Below the pieces are notes generated by a model, which saw only the letters and a list, made by a program, of their open reading frames with translations, ran no database searches and was not told the origin of the DNA. Of a stretch of DNA of 41,963 nt, positions 23,662 to 32,689 are shown piece after piece. This stretch comes from Bacilli bacterium (GTDB lineage Bacteria; Bacillota_I; Bacilli_A; RF39; UBA660). A program made the translations under genes and the position numbers. The DNA lies in contig JAFVEF010000051.1 in the NCBI GenBank assembly GCA_017478105.1, positions 1-41,963 on the forward strand, written 5' to 3'. How positions within the stretch are numbered: position 1 is the stretch's first letter; each line of letters begins with the position of its first letter.

Positions 23662-25185
23662 TTATTTTAAATTTTCCAACCACCATTTTTTAGATTTTGT
23701 TAATTGTTTACAATATCTATCGGTAGCATCTTGCCATGAAGGCAATCTTTTAAAGCCTGCTTCTTCTAATTTAGTTTTATCTAATTTAGAATTTCTAGGA
23801 CGATATGCAATTTTTGACATATCTTTTCCATCATAATACTCTTCTGTTGTTACTGGATTTATAACTGTTTTTTTATCATTTATATCCATTATATATTGAG
23901 CAAATTCAGCCCAAGAACAGTATCCTTCGTTATTTACATGATATGTTCCATATTTATCAGTTTCAGCCATTTCAACTAATAGTTTTGCTAAGTCAACTGT
24001 ATAAGTAGGAGATCCAATTTGATCATTTACTACTTTTAATTCATCATATTTGTCTGCTAGTTTTAGCATTGTTTTAATGAAATTATTTCCATTAATTCCA
24101 AATACCCAAGAAATTCTTGTAATAAAATGATTTGGATTTCTTCTTACTTCTTCTTCTCCTTCAAATTTTGTTTTTCCATAAACATTTTTTGGATTTGGAA
24201 GATCTTTTTCATTATAAGTTTCTTCTTTATTCTTTTGTCCATCAAATACATAGTCAGTTGACATATAAATTAATTTTGCTCCTACTTCTATTGAAGCATC
24301 AGTAATGTTTTTGGTACCAATAACATTTACTTGTTCACAAGCATCTTTTAATTCTTCAGCTTTATCTACTGCAGTCCAAGCTGCGCAATGAAAGATTACA
24401 TCTGGTTTATATGCTTTGATTATTTTCATTACTTGCTCTTTATCTGTTATATCCATTTGATTTTTGTCTAAGGCTAATATATCTTCTTCTCCACGTTCAT
24501 TTAATTCTTTTACGATATCATATCCTAATTGACCATTTACTCCAGTTACTAAGTATTTTTTTGGCCTTCTTAAGAAATTAACTTCACTTTCTGAAAGTGG
24601 AATTCTATTTTTATCTTTGTCTGATAATAATGGTTTTTCAATTCCATAAGCTTTAAAAATCTCATCCCATGGAATATTTATTGCTGGATCATTCCATAAT
24701 ACTCCACCTTCTAATCTAGGGGCATATTCATTATCAACCATATAATTAAATGTTGCGTCATCTGTTAGTGCAAGAAAACCGTGGGCATATCCACGAGGAA
24801 CATATAGCATTCTTCCATTTTCTGGAGTTAATTCAACAGCAGTATATTGTCCATAAGTTTTAGAGTCTTTTCTCATATCAACAACTATATCTAATACTGC
24901 TCCTTTAGTACAACTAACAACTTTAGCTTGACAATATGGGTCTTTTTGAAAATGAAGTCCTCTGATAGTTCCTTTGGCACTCATTGATTCACTTTTTTGA
25001 CTCCATTTTTTGAAATCTAATTCTTTTAATTGTTTACTTGTTACTGAAGTAAAATATCCTCTGTCATCACCGAATCTATTTTCTTCAATAATGTAACAAT
25101 CTTCTAAGTTTGTTTTTATTATATTTGATTTAAAGTCGATACACTTTTCTTCTATTCTTCCTTTTTCAAATTGTTTTGGGTCCAA
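23662..25185 (-). CDS. Bifunctional RmlC-RmlD: dTDP-4-keto-rhamnose 3,5-epimerase fused to reductase
   Basis: 507 residues joining two enzymes usually made separately. Residues ~20-200 are the RmlC cupin: FGDDRGYF, RGLHFQKDP with the catalytic His, and YVPRGYAHGFLAL. Residues ~210-507 are the RmlD reductase: YLVTGVNGQLGYD, YMSTDYVFDG, and YGKTKFEGE with the YxxxK motif, then SWVFG. Together they convert the RmlB product to dTDP-L-rhamnose using NADPH. The start is TTG at 25185, with a perfect AGGAGG nine bases upstream and no in-frame ATG nearby. Fusions of this kind are known in some Firmicutes. All expected motifs are present in both halves. Confidence 0.92.
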   Translation of the reverse strand: MDPKQFEKGRIEEKCIDFKSNIIKTNLEDCYIIEENRFGDDRGYFTSVTSKQLKELDFKKWSQKSESMSAKGTIRGLHFQKDPYCQAKVVSCTKGAVLDIVVDMRKDSKTYGQYTAVELTPENGRMLYVPRGYAHGFLALTDDATFNYMVDNEYAPRLEGGVLWNDPAINIPWDEIFKAYGIEKPLLSDKDKNRIPLSESEVNFLRRPKKYLVTGVNGQLGYDIVKELNERGEEDILALDKNQMDITDKEQVMKIIKAYKPDVIFHCAAWTAVDKAEELKDACEQVNVIGTKNITDASIEVGAKLIYMSTDYVFDGQKNKEETYNEKDLPNPKNVYGKTKFEGEEEVRRNPNHFITRISWVFGINGNNFIKTMLKLADKYDELKVVNDQIGSPTYTVDLAKLLVEMAETDKYGTYHVNNEGYCSWAEFAQYIMDINDKKTVINPVTTEEYYDGKDMSKIAYRPRNSKLDKTKLEEAGFKRLPSWQDATDRYCKQLTKSKKWWLENLK

Positions 25186-25198
25186 TTTAAATTACCTC

Positions 25199-26086
25199 CT
25201 ATTTTGTTTCATCAACTATTTTTTGTAAATATTGTCCATAGGTGTTTTTCTTTAATAAATCTGCTCTTGCTTGTAATTGTTCTTTTGTTATCCACCCTCT
25301 ATAATAAGCAATTTGTTCAGGGCAGCAAATTACTTTATCCTTATTATGTTCAATAGTTCTAATCATATTGGCAGCATCTAATTCAGAATCAAATGTACCT
25401 GTATCAAACCAAGTAAATCCTTCTCCTAAGATTTCTGCTCGTAATTTATTTTTCTTTAGGTATCTATCATTTAGAGTAGTAATCTCTAATTCCCCTCTTT
25501 TTGATGGTTTAATCTTCTTAGCTTCTTCAGCTACTCCTTTTGGATAAAAATATAAACCAGTTATGGCATAATTTGATTTTGGTTTTAATGGTTTTTCTTC
25601 AACAGATAAAACATAAGTGCCTGACTCTGATTCATCAATTTCCATAATGCCAAATCTTTCTGGATCTTTTACTTGATTACCAAAAATTGTAGCATAACCT
25701 TCTATGGCATTATCTCTAGCATTCTCTAGTAATTCGGTAAAGCCATTTCCATAAAAAATGTTATCGCCTAATACCATAGCACAAGAATCATCACCAATAA
25801 ATTCTTCTCCTAAAATAAAGGCTTGTGCTAATCCATCTGGGGATGGTTGAACAACATAGGAAATACTAATTCCAAATTGACTTCCATCTTTTAATAATTT
25901 TTTAAAAGCTGGTTGATCATTAGGTGTTGTTATTACAAGAATATCTCTTATTCCTGCCAACATTAGTGTTGCTAGAGGATAGAAAATCATAGGTTTATCA
26001 TAAATAGGCATTAGCTGTTTACTAATTGCTTCAGTGATTGGATATAACCTTGTACCACTACCTCCTGCTAAAATAATTCCTTTCAT
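25199..26086 (-). CDS. rmlA: Glucose-1-phosphate thymidylyltransferase
   Basis: 295 residues, the usual RmlA length. It begins [18 protein letters not shown], the nucleotidyltransferase signature, followed by [26 protein letters not shown] supplies the metal-binding Asp, EEKPLKPKS the sugar site, and [14 protein letters not shown] is the usual later motif. It makes dTDP-glucose from dTTP and glucose 1-phosphate, the first step of the rhamnose pathway. RBS AGGAGG lies in the gap after the GT2 gene. It stands seven bases after that gene and 13 before rmlC-D. Confidence 0.96.
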   Translation of the reverse strand: MKGIILAGGSGTRLYPITEAISKQLMPIYDKPMIFYPLATLMLAGIRDILVITTPNDQPAFKKLLKDGSQFGISISYVVQPSPDGLAQAFILGEEFIGDDSCAMVLGDNIFYGNGFTELLENARDNAIEGYATIFGNQVKDPERFGIMEIDESESGTYVLSVEEKPLKPKSNYAITGLYFYPKGVAEEAKKIKPSKRGELEITTLNDRYLKKNKLRAEILGEGFTWFDTGTFDSELDAANMIRTIEHNKDKVICCPEQIAYYRGWITKEQLQARADLLKKNTYGQYLQKIVDETK

Positions 26087-26093
26087 ATTACTA

Positions 26094-26966
26094 TTACCTC
26101 CTAATTAGACATCTTATGTATAACACCAATCTATAAAAATAATCTGTTATATATAATAATGTCATTTGTAGTTGATTCGCTTTTAAATATTGTTTTGCAA
26201 AGTATCTTTGACTTTCTTTTAGAATTTTGTGTTTATTTATTCTTTTAACACTTTTATCAATTGATACTGAATGATCGTGGATTATTTCTACTCTGTTATC
26301 AATGAGAGCTTTCTTACCTTTTTCTTTGACTTTTGTCGCAAAGATTTGTTCTTCATAATACAAGAAAGTATTCTCATCAAAGTAGTCATTTTCCACTAGA
26401 AATTTACTATCTACTAGAAAAAAGCATCCAGATACTACATCTACATAAGTTTTATTATCTTTATATACTTCCTCTCCGTATAATAGATATTTCTTTTTAA
26501 AATAACGACTCAAAAGCGGGATGTTAAACAGTATTTCCTGATTAGTTGTTGGTAATTTCCATCCCCGATTCAATTTACCATTTTCATTAATCGTAGGTCC
26601 CACTATAACAACATCCGAATTTATATTTGATGAAAGTTTTTTTAAGTCTTCCTCACCTTTAATGATGACATCTGAGTTGGAGAAGAAAATATTACATTCT
26701 CCTACTTTTTTAATTAAGCATTTAGCACCTACATTTAGCCCTGAAGCATAATGTCTATTACTATTTTTAATTATAGTGATTCGGTTACTTTCAAACTCTT
26801 TCAACTTTTCAAAAGAATTGTCTGTAGAATTATTATCAACTATAACAATATGTTTTAAACAATTATAATCTATAATGTTATTTATAAGCCGACTTGTCAT
26901 TTCATAATCGTTATAATTAACAATTACAATACCTAGATTCTTTTGCATATTAATTCTCGCTTTCAT
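26094..26966 (-). CDS. GT2 family glycosyltransferase
   Basis: About 290 residues. The GT-A fold starts at [13 protein letters not shown], with [26 protein letters not shown] and FFSNSDVII (the metal-site region). [24 protein letters not shown] and [15 protein letters not shown] follow. This is the rhamnosyltransferase-like GT2 group that uses nucleotide sugars; the substrate is not determined, but the gene sits directly before rmlA, so dTDP-rhamnose is likely. Possible starts are TTG 26969, ATG 26966 and ATG 26948. All have weak RBS sequences, and the shortest form begins right at the fold. The choice is uncertain. Confidence 0.82.
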   Translation of the reverse strand: MKARINMQKNLGIVIVNYNDYEMTSRLINNIIDYNCLKHIVIVDNNSTDNSFEKLKEFESNRITIIKNSNRHYASGLNVGAKCLIKKVGECNIFFSNSDVIIKGEEDLKKLSSNINSDVVIVGPTINENGKLNRGWKLPTTNQEILFNIPLLSRYFKKKYLLYGEEVYKDNKTYVDVVSGCFFLVDSKFLVENDYFDENTFLYYEEQIFATKVKEKGKKALIDNRVEIIHDHSVSIDKSVKRINKHKILKESQRYFAKQYLKANQLQMTLLYITDYFYRLVLYIRCLIRR

Positions 26967-27012
26967 CAATTAAATTATATCTCATATTCATAAATATAAC
27001 AATAAATATCAA

Positions 27013-27954
27013 TTATTTTTGTTGTTCTTTAATGATATAAACCGGTCTATTTTTTACCTCCATGAATATTTTGGAAAGATATGTACCAATGATTCCTAAA
27101 AAAAATAATTGTACTCCACTAACAAACAGAAGAATGCATGCCATTGAAGGCCATCCTTGAACTGGATCCCCATAGATAAGTGTTTTGATGATAATTAAAA
27201 AAATTGCTATAAAAGAAATTAAACAGAAGAATAATCCAATGAAAGTAGATGTTATTAAAGGAGCAGTTGATGTTGATGTTATTCCTTCTACTGCATATTT
27301 AATAAGCTTTACTAAATTAAATTTTGATTCACCAACAGATCTATCGGGTGCTTCGTATGAAATCCATTTAGTTTTATATCCTACATAGTCAAACATACCT
27401 TTCATATAACGATTGTATTCATTCATACATAAAATTGAATCTACCATTTGTCTAGTCATCAATCTAAAATCTCTAGCACCTGGTTTTTGTTTGGATTTAG
27501 ATATTTTAGTAATCATTTTATACCATTTATTAGTAAGATATTTTCTAAAAAAAGAATAGCCCTCATGTGAAGTAGTGTATAGTGCTACACAATCATAATC
27601 TTCTTCTTTTAGTGTTTTATACATATCTATTAGCATCCCAGGAGGATCTTGTAAATCAACATCCATGAATGTTACATAATCTCCTCTTACATTTTCAAGT
27701 CCTGCTAACATTCCTGCTTCTTTGCCAAAATTTCTTGAAAAAGAAATATACTTTACTCTTTCATCTTCTTTATGTAATTCTTTTAAAACACTAAGAGTTT
27801 TATCTCTACTTCCATCATCAACAAACATAAATTCAAAGTCTACTTTTTTCATTTTTTTAGAAACTTTATCTATTTCTTTATATAATATGGGAATTGCTTC
27901 TTCTTCATTGAAGCAAGGAACTATTATTGATATTAATTCTTTTTCTTTAACCAC
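27013..27954 (-). CDS. GtrB-like polyprenyl-phosphate glycosyltransferase
   Basis: 313 residues. A cytoplasmic GT2 domain (~1-230) has SIIVPCFNEEEAIP, MFVDDGSRDKT, SRNFGKEAGMLAGL and TFMDVDLQDPP (the DXD). RDFRLMTRQ and GESKFNLVKLIKYAVEGI follow. Two C-terminal membrane helices (~235-262 and 270-295) complete the GtrB layout. These enzymes load bactoprenol phosphate with glucose or a related sugar for use outside. The start is GTG 27954 with AGAGGTG nine bases upstream, overlapping the stop of the gene before. Possible partners in the window are GtrA (10569) and the GtrII-like protein (29357). Confidence 0.9.
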   Translation of the reverse strand: MVKEKELISIIVPCFNEEEAIPILYKEIDKVSKKMKKVDFEFMFVDDGSRDKTLSVLKELHKEDERVKYISFSRNFGKEAGMLAGLENVRGDYVTFMDVDLQDPPGMLIDMYKTLKEEDYDCVALYTTSHEGYSFFRKYLTNKWYKMITKISKSKQKPGARDFRLMTRQMVDSILCMNEYNRYMKGMFDYVGYKTKWISYEAPDRSVGESKFNLVKLIKYAVEGITSTSTAPLITSTFIGLFFCLISFIAIFLIIIKTLIYGDPVQGWPSMACILLFVSGVQLFFLGIIGTYLSKIFMEVKNRPVYIIKEQQK

Positions 27955-27960
27955 TTTATA

Positions 27961-29271
27961 TTACACCTCTTTATTTATTATATCATTTAATTTTTCTATA
28001 CCTAAACCAATTATTAAAAATAATAAGATATGGAGAATATATGCATATCTCGGAGATATTTCAATAAACATATAAATACCATAATATAAGAATAATATTA
28101 TTTTTATTAGTAATACTTTATCATTAGTTTTTTCTTTATATGGAAATAAAGATATTGCTGATAATAATATTATTACATTTAAAAATCCTTGATTAAAGTT
28201 TAATAAAAAATTATATAATTTTTGATTTATATTATTATTAATTCTTAAATCATAATTAGTTTGAGTCCAAAGAATTACTTCTTTTTTTAAAAATAGTTTT
28301 GGTAATTTATTTTTATCACTTTTTACTCTTTCTAATAATAATTCTTTTTGATTATCTGAATTAAAAAATACTTCTTGATCCTCTTCATTAAATAATCCGT
28401 TATATTTATCACTTAAGCCACAATAGAATTTCCAATATGGCGCATTGTTTTGAAATTTAGTATTCAATCGAGATTCTTGTAAAAAAATTGAAAATGTTAA
28501 TTGACTAAGTAAATATACAAATATAAGAGTGATAATACTTATTGCGTTTGTTTTTATACTTTTCTTTGTACTTGTGAGTAATAGAAATACTATTAGTCCA
28601 AAAATAATTATTATAGATTCTGATCTAAATATATTAGAAACAGATAGAATTAATCCTATTTGAATAATCGTTTTATAATTATGCGGTTTAGTTAAAAATA
28701 AATATATAGATATTAGAGTTAATAGTGCCGGTAGATGTTGATTTGTTAATACTGAGTTTAAATATAGTGGATATAAATATAATAAGTATAGTAAAGATAC
28801 TTTTCTTGCTGTTTCTTCTTTAAAAATATTTTTTGATATTAGATAAATATAAACTACTATTAAAGAAGTAATTATACTATTTACTATTTTTAAGAAAAGA
28901 GTACTATTTATTATTCTTAAAAGACTAGTTTGATATATTACGTGTCCTAATTGATATGGAAACATTTTAAAATAAAAACTATATATAAAAGTAGTGTTTC
29001 CCTTTAATAATAATCTAGAGGCATCTAGCATAGTTTTAAAATCATCTACTATAGATACATTCAAAGTAAGTGTAGTTATTATTCTTATTAGTAATGCTAA
29101 TAAGAAGAGAAATATAGAATAGTGTTTTATACTAATCTTTTTTTCTAATAAATAAAATACTACTATTATTACTAAACTTATAATAGTAGATAATTTATTT
29201 GTTAAGAAAGGAAGTAATACTAGAAAAAAAATAAATATAATTGTTTCGCATATTTTAATAAATCTATTCAA
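27961..29271 (-). CDS. Polytopic membrane protein, GT39/GT-C-like
   Basis: About 436 residues with around eleven helices. The first loop holds SIVDDFKTMLDASRLLLKG, an acidic pair in the place of the GT-C catalytic Asp, and the pattern LYLNSVLTNQHLPALLTLIS resembles PMT-like transferases. A large soluble loop follows ~residue 290. The likely role is transfer of a sugar from polyprenyl phosphate to an outside acceptor; this is moderate inference. The frame is open to TTG 29322, but that TTG is part of a -35 box (29317-29322). TTG 29271, after GTGAT, fits the promoter and begins MNRFIKI. First gene of the rml operon. Confidence 0.7.
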   Translation of the reverse strand: MNRFIKICETIIFIFFLVLLPFLTNKLSTIISLVIIVVFYLLEKKISIKHYSIFLFLLALLIRIITTLTLNVSIVDDFKTMLDASRLLLKGNTTFIYSFYFKMFPYQLGHVIYQTSLLRIINSTLFLKIVNSIITSLIVVYIYLISKNIFKEETARKVSLLYLLYLYPLYLNSVLTNQHLPALLTLISIYLFLTKPHNYKTIIQIGLILSVSNIFRSESIIIIFGLIVFLLLTSTKKSIKTNAISIITLIFVYLLSQLTFSIFLQESRLNTKFQNNAPYWKFYCGLSDKYNGLFNEEDQEVFFNSDNQKELLLERVKSDKNKLPKLFLKKEVILWTQTNYDLRINNNINQKLYNFLLNFNQGFLNVIILLSAISLFPYKEKTNDKVLLIKIILFLYYGIYMFIEISPRYAYILHILLFLIIGLGIEKLNDIINKEV

Positions 29272-29293
29272 AATAATCACATCTTTCAATAAA

Positions 29294-29322
29294 ATAATAT
29301 CATATGTATTATTTATTTTCAA
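29294..29322 (-). promoter_or_regulatory. Promoter of the rhamnose operon
   Basis: Minus-strand TTGAAA (29322-29317), 17-base spacer, TATTAT (29299-29294) with TG one base before it. The predicted transcript start is near 29287, which rules out translation from TTG 29322 and supports 29271. Confidence 0.7.
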
Positions 29323-29356
29323 TTACATGTATGGTAGAATTGTTTTGGTGATTATT

Positions 29357-30778
29357 ATGAAAAAAGATTATTTAAAAAAATATAATTATTTATTTTTTAG
29401 TATAATAATTCTATTTATTGTACACTTACCTATTCTTTTAAAAAACTTATTAAGTGCAGATATTTTACTTAATAATGGATTTTATAATGGTTATTCTTGG
29501 GAAGTATCTCTAGGTAGATTTGGATTATATGCATTAGGTCTTTTTAAATCATTTTTATCATTTAAAGAAATAGAATTTTTTATAAGTATTATTTTAATAA
29601 GTATTATTATTTATTTACTAATTGAATTATTTGAAATAAAAGGAATACTCAATAGAATAATAACTGCTTTAATAATATGTGTTCATCCAGTAATATCAGC
29701 TACATTGTTATTTCATTATTGTTCTGTTGGATATTTAATAGCTTTCTTATTTGGAATTTTATCTTTTTACTATTATTTAAAAAAAGATAAAGTTATTATT
29801 CCTCTCATTTTAATTATCATTTCTCTTTCAATGTATCAAGCTTATTTATCTGTAGTAGTTACTGTGTTTATTATTTATCAAATTAAGTTATTATTAGATA
29901 ATAAATTTGATTATAAAAAGAGTTTAAAATATTTAGTAATTATTATTAGTGGTTTATTATTATATTTTATTATAATGAAGATAAGTCTATTTGTATTAAA
30001 TATTCCTTCGAGTAGTTATAGTGGCGCCAATGAAGTTGGTTTGTCTTTAATAGGTTATTTGCCAAGGAGAATTATAGATTCTTATGCTTTGTTTTATTCT
30101 TTCTATTTTGGTAATTCTATAATGAAAAATACTTATATTCATAATAATATTATTAATATATTATTTTTTATACTATTATTTATCAGTTTAGTTAGTAATA
30201 TATATAATAGTAAATCTTCTAATAGAGATAAGATAATTACAATTATTTTAGTTCTTTTATTACCTATATTTTTAAATTCAATTATATTTGTTATACCTGA
30301 GGCTAAATTACAATTACTTATGAGTAGTTCATATTTACTAGTTTATATTCTATTCTTTTCTTTGAAAGAGACTAATAAATCATATATCTTTGTTTTAATT
30401 ATATTTGGATTATTAATACATAATTATATTATTCAAGATAATTGTTCTTATATTAGTCTTGAAAAGACATTTAATAAACATAATACTATTATAAATAAAG
30501 GAATTGAAAAGTATTTAGAAAATCCTAATTATTCTTTCGCAGTAGTAGGAAACTATAAAAATAAAAAAGATTATTATTCTAAAATGAATTATGGTTTTAT
30601 TAGTGACATGGGATTATTTTGGGAAGAATATAATTTAAGAAAACTAGGATTAGAAAGATTTATATCTAATTATTATGATTTAGATATAAATTACGTATCA
30701 AAAGAAGAATATGATAGTATTCCTATATTAGATGAATATATTTATGTACATAATAATATAATTGTTTTAAATATATAA
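29357..30778 (+). CDS. GtrII-like glucosyltransferase domain membrane protein
   Basis: About 473 residues with around ten helices and a soluble C-terminal domain (~370-473). The first loop has NGFYNGYSWEVSLGRFGLYA, close to the Glucos_trans_II signature in which an acidic residue and an Arg form the active site; LLFHYCSVGYLIAFLFGILS follows. This family glucosylates O-antigen or wall glycans from bactoprenol-linked sugar, working with GtrA and GtrB. A longer frame begins at ATG 29327, but ATG 29357 has GGTGAT six bases upstream and begins MKKDYLKKYN, so it is preferred. The gene diverges from the rhamnose operon. Confidence 0.8.
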   Translation: MKKDYLKKYNYLFFSIIILFIVHLPILLKNLLSADILLNNGFYNGYSWEVSLGRFGLYALGLFKSFLSFKEIEFFISIILISIIIYLLIELFEIKGILNRIITALIICVHPVISATLLFHYCSVGYLIAFLFGILSFYYYLKKDKVIIPLILIIISLSMYQAYLSVVVTVFIIYQIKLLLDNKFDYKKSLKYLVIIISGLLLYFIIMKISLFVLNIPSSSYSGANEVGLSLIGYLPRRIIDSYALFYSFYFGNSIMKNTYIHNNIINILFFILLFISLVSNIYNSKSSNRDKIITIILVLLLPIFLNSIIFVIPEAKLQLLMSSSYLLVYILFFSLKETNKSYIFVLIIFGLLIHNYIIQDNCSYISLEKTFNKHNTIINKGIEKYLENPNYSFAVVGNYKNKKDYYSKMNYGFISDMGLFWEEYNLRKLGLERFISNYYDLDINYVSKEEYDSIPILDEYIYVHNNIIVLNI

Positions 30779-30782
30779 TAAA

Positions 30783-30817
30783 AAATCTACACATAATATT
30801 ATTTGTGTAGATTTTTT
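30783..30817. terminator. Bidirectional terminator between convergent genes
   Basis: AAATCTACACA (30783-30793) pairs with TGTGTAGATTT (30804-30814), with A and T runs on the two sides. It serves the GtrII-like gene (plus) and the O-antigen-ligase-like gene (minus), whose stop is at 30816-30818. Confidence 0.85.
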
Positions 30818-32549
30818 ATATATTAAATATTCCTTCTAATTCTGTCTTTTTATCTATTCTTTCAATAACAAGGGTTTTATCTTTATACCCTTTATGTTGT
30901 TTTAGAAAAGAATCCTTTAAGTCAGTTGAATTAAAGATAATATATTTATAATCATCTAAATCAATATTTTTATTATTCCTATATTTATTGTAGTAATAAA
31001 TTGAATTATTACTTGAAGTAAGAAGAGCTAATTTAGAACAAATAGGACTATTTGATTCAAAATAACAACTAAAGTCATAATTGTTATAATTTAATATTTT
31101 AAAAAATAACAACTTAAAGAAATTAGTTACTTTATTATTAGTAACTTTTATTACTTTTATTCTTATATTTTCACTTGATTTATTTAATATAATTTCTTTT
31201 TCTAATATCAAATCAATATTATACATTTCTTTATCTATTTTATTAGTTATTTTTAGAATAGTATTCTTATTATTACCTATATTTATATCTTGTGAAGCTA
31301 ATAATAAATTTTTTTTCTTTCTTTTTTCTAAAGATACAATTATTATTACACATAATAGACTTACTGAAGGAGAAGTTATAATATGACCAGTAAAAAATGA
31401 TAATAAGATAATTAATAATAAACTAGTAGTAAGCATTAATTCATCATATGATCTTGTTTTCTTATTATCTAGTATTTTATATAGAACATACATAGTAATA
31501 GTAAAGAAAATAGTAAATCCTATTAGTCCATGACTATAATAAATATCAAAATAATCCATTTCTATTAGCTTTTCTTCTTTTCTCTCAACATAGTATCCTA
31601 TTCCTAATAGTTTTTCATAAGTACTAGAATGTTTATAGCGATAAGCCTTATCACTTAAAAAAGTTAGTCTTTGACTAAAGATAAAATGATCAATTAGTTT
31701 TTCATCTTTTACTACATTTACTATGTCTTTTACATGTAAGAATTTTAAATGAGTTCTAATATTCTTATAAAAGTTTGTTTTAGGAGTTATTACTACTAAG
31801 AATGCATTAAACACTATAATTATTATTATGGATACTAATAAATTCTTATACTTTTTATTCTTAATAGAATATATCCAATAATATATTATACTGAATAATA
31901 TAGTAATTAATAAACTTAGTAACGGTGATTTTGTACCCATCATGAGAATTACTGTTAAATACATAATTATTAAGAATATTCTTGATAATTTAGATTTAGA
32001 TTCTTTTAATAGAATAAACATAATTGGGGTAAGTATTGAAATTATTCCACTTATTTCATTAGCTGAATTAAAAAATCCTAAAGTACCTTTTTTAGTTATT
32101 TGATAAGATTTATATCCAATATTTGTAACTGTAGGAATAAATATTGCGAATAAATATAAAAATAAAGATACTAATAATACTAATTTAGATATTTTTATTT
32201 CATCTTTTAATGAATATATAGTTAATAACAATATTGGAAAATAGAATACTTTTATTGTCCTTTGAAGTTCTAATAATAAAACAGATTGATCTTTATATAA
32301 GAATATTCCAAGTATATATAAAATAAAATATAAAACTATAATGGAATATGGTATAAGTAATTTCTTCTTTTTATAAATAAATACTGATATATAACATATT
32401 AATAATAAAAAGATAATTCTCATTATAATTCCTAAAGTAAAATTATAATTATAATGAAGAGATATTCCAGTAATTAAATCTATAATAGGACTTATTAGTA
32501 TAAATATAGAAATAATTGTATTTATATTCTTCTTTAAATAAGTATTCAT
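30816..32549 (-). CDS. O-antigen ligase / Wzy-like membrane protein with a C-terminal cytosolic extension
   Basis: 577 residues. Residues ~10-400 hold about ten to twelve helices. The segment KKGTLGFFNSANEISGIISI and then ILMMGTKSPLLSLLIT match the conserved loops of the WaaL/Wzy_C family, which link or polymerise lipid-carried glycans outside the membrane. A large external loop (~250-320) is expected to carry the active site. Residues ~405-577 are hydrophilic, Lys/Asn/Ile-rich, and match nothing recognised; the extension is unusual for this family. Alone on its transcript. RBS AAAGGATG. Confidence 0.78.
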   Translation of the reverse strand: MNTYLKKNINTIISIFILISPIIDLITGISLHYNYNFTLGIIMRIIFLLLICYISVFIYKKKKLLIPYSIIVLYFILYILGIFLYKDQSVLLLELQRTIKVFYFPILLLTIYSLKDEIKISKLVLLVSLFLYLFAIFIPTVTNIGYKSYQITKKGTLGFFNSANEISGIISILTPIMFILLKESKSKLSRIFLIIMYLTVILMMGTKSPLLSLLITILFSIIYYWIYSIKNKKYKNLLVSIIIIIVFNAFLVVITPKTNFYKNIRTHLKFLHVKDIVNVVKDEKLIDHFIFSQRLTFLSDKAYRYKHSSTYEKLLGIGYYVERKEEKLIEMDYFDIYYSHGLIGFTIFFTITMYVLYKILDNKKTRSYDELMLTTSLLLIILLSFFTGHIITSPSVSLLCVIIIVSLEKRKKKNLLLASQDINIGNNKNTILKITNKIDKEMYNIDLILEKEIILNKSSENIRIKVIKVTNNKVTNFFKLLFFKILNYNNYDFSCYFESNSPICSKLALLTSSNNSIYYYNKYRNNKNIDLDDYKYIIFNSTDLKDSFLKQHKGYKDKTLVIERIDKKTELEGIFNI

Positions 32550-32571
32550 ATAATCATCCTTTTCTTTTAAA

Positions 32572-32580
32572 ATTATAACA
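32572..32580 (-). promoter_or_regulatory. Extended -10 upstream of the ligase-like gene
   Basis: Minus-strand TG-T-TATAAT about 25 bases before the start codon. No good -35 is seen at 17 bases. Confidence 0.5.
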
Positions 32581-32689
32581 TACTTATTTATATATTTCTA
32601 TATAGACATTTCTTTACAATATTATATTTATTATTGTTTTATTTTTTCTTTGTTTAATATATAATTAATATGATAATGGAGGTGTTATT

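Noticed and set aside
29272..29322. N-terminal extension of the GT-C-like gene to TTG 29322
   Set aside because: The TTG is part of a -35 box whose -10 lies at 29294-29299, so this region is upstream of the transcript start.
32550..32689. A riboswitch or regulatory RNA before the PASTA gene
   Set aside because: The gap is almost pure A/T with no recognisable conserved motif or stable stem; only an extended -10 on the minus strand could be supported.
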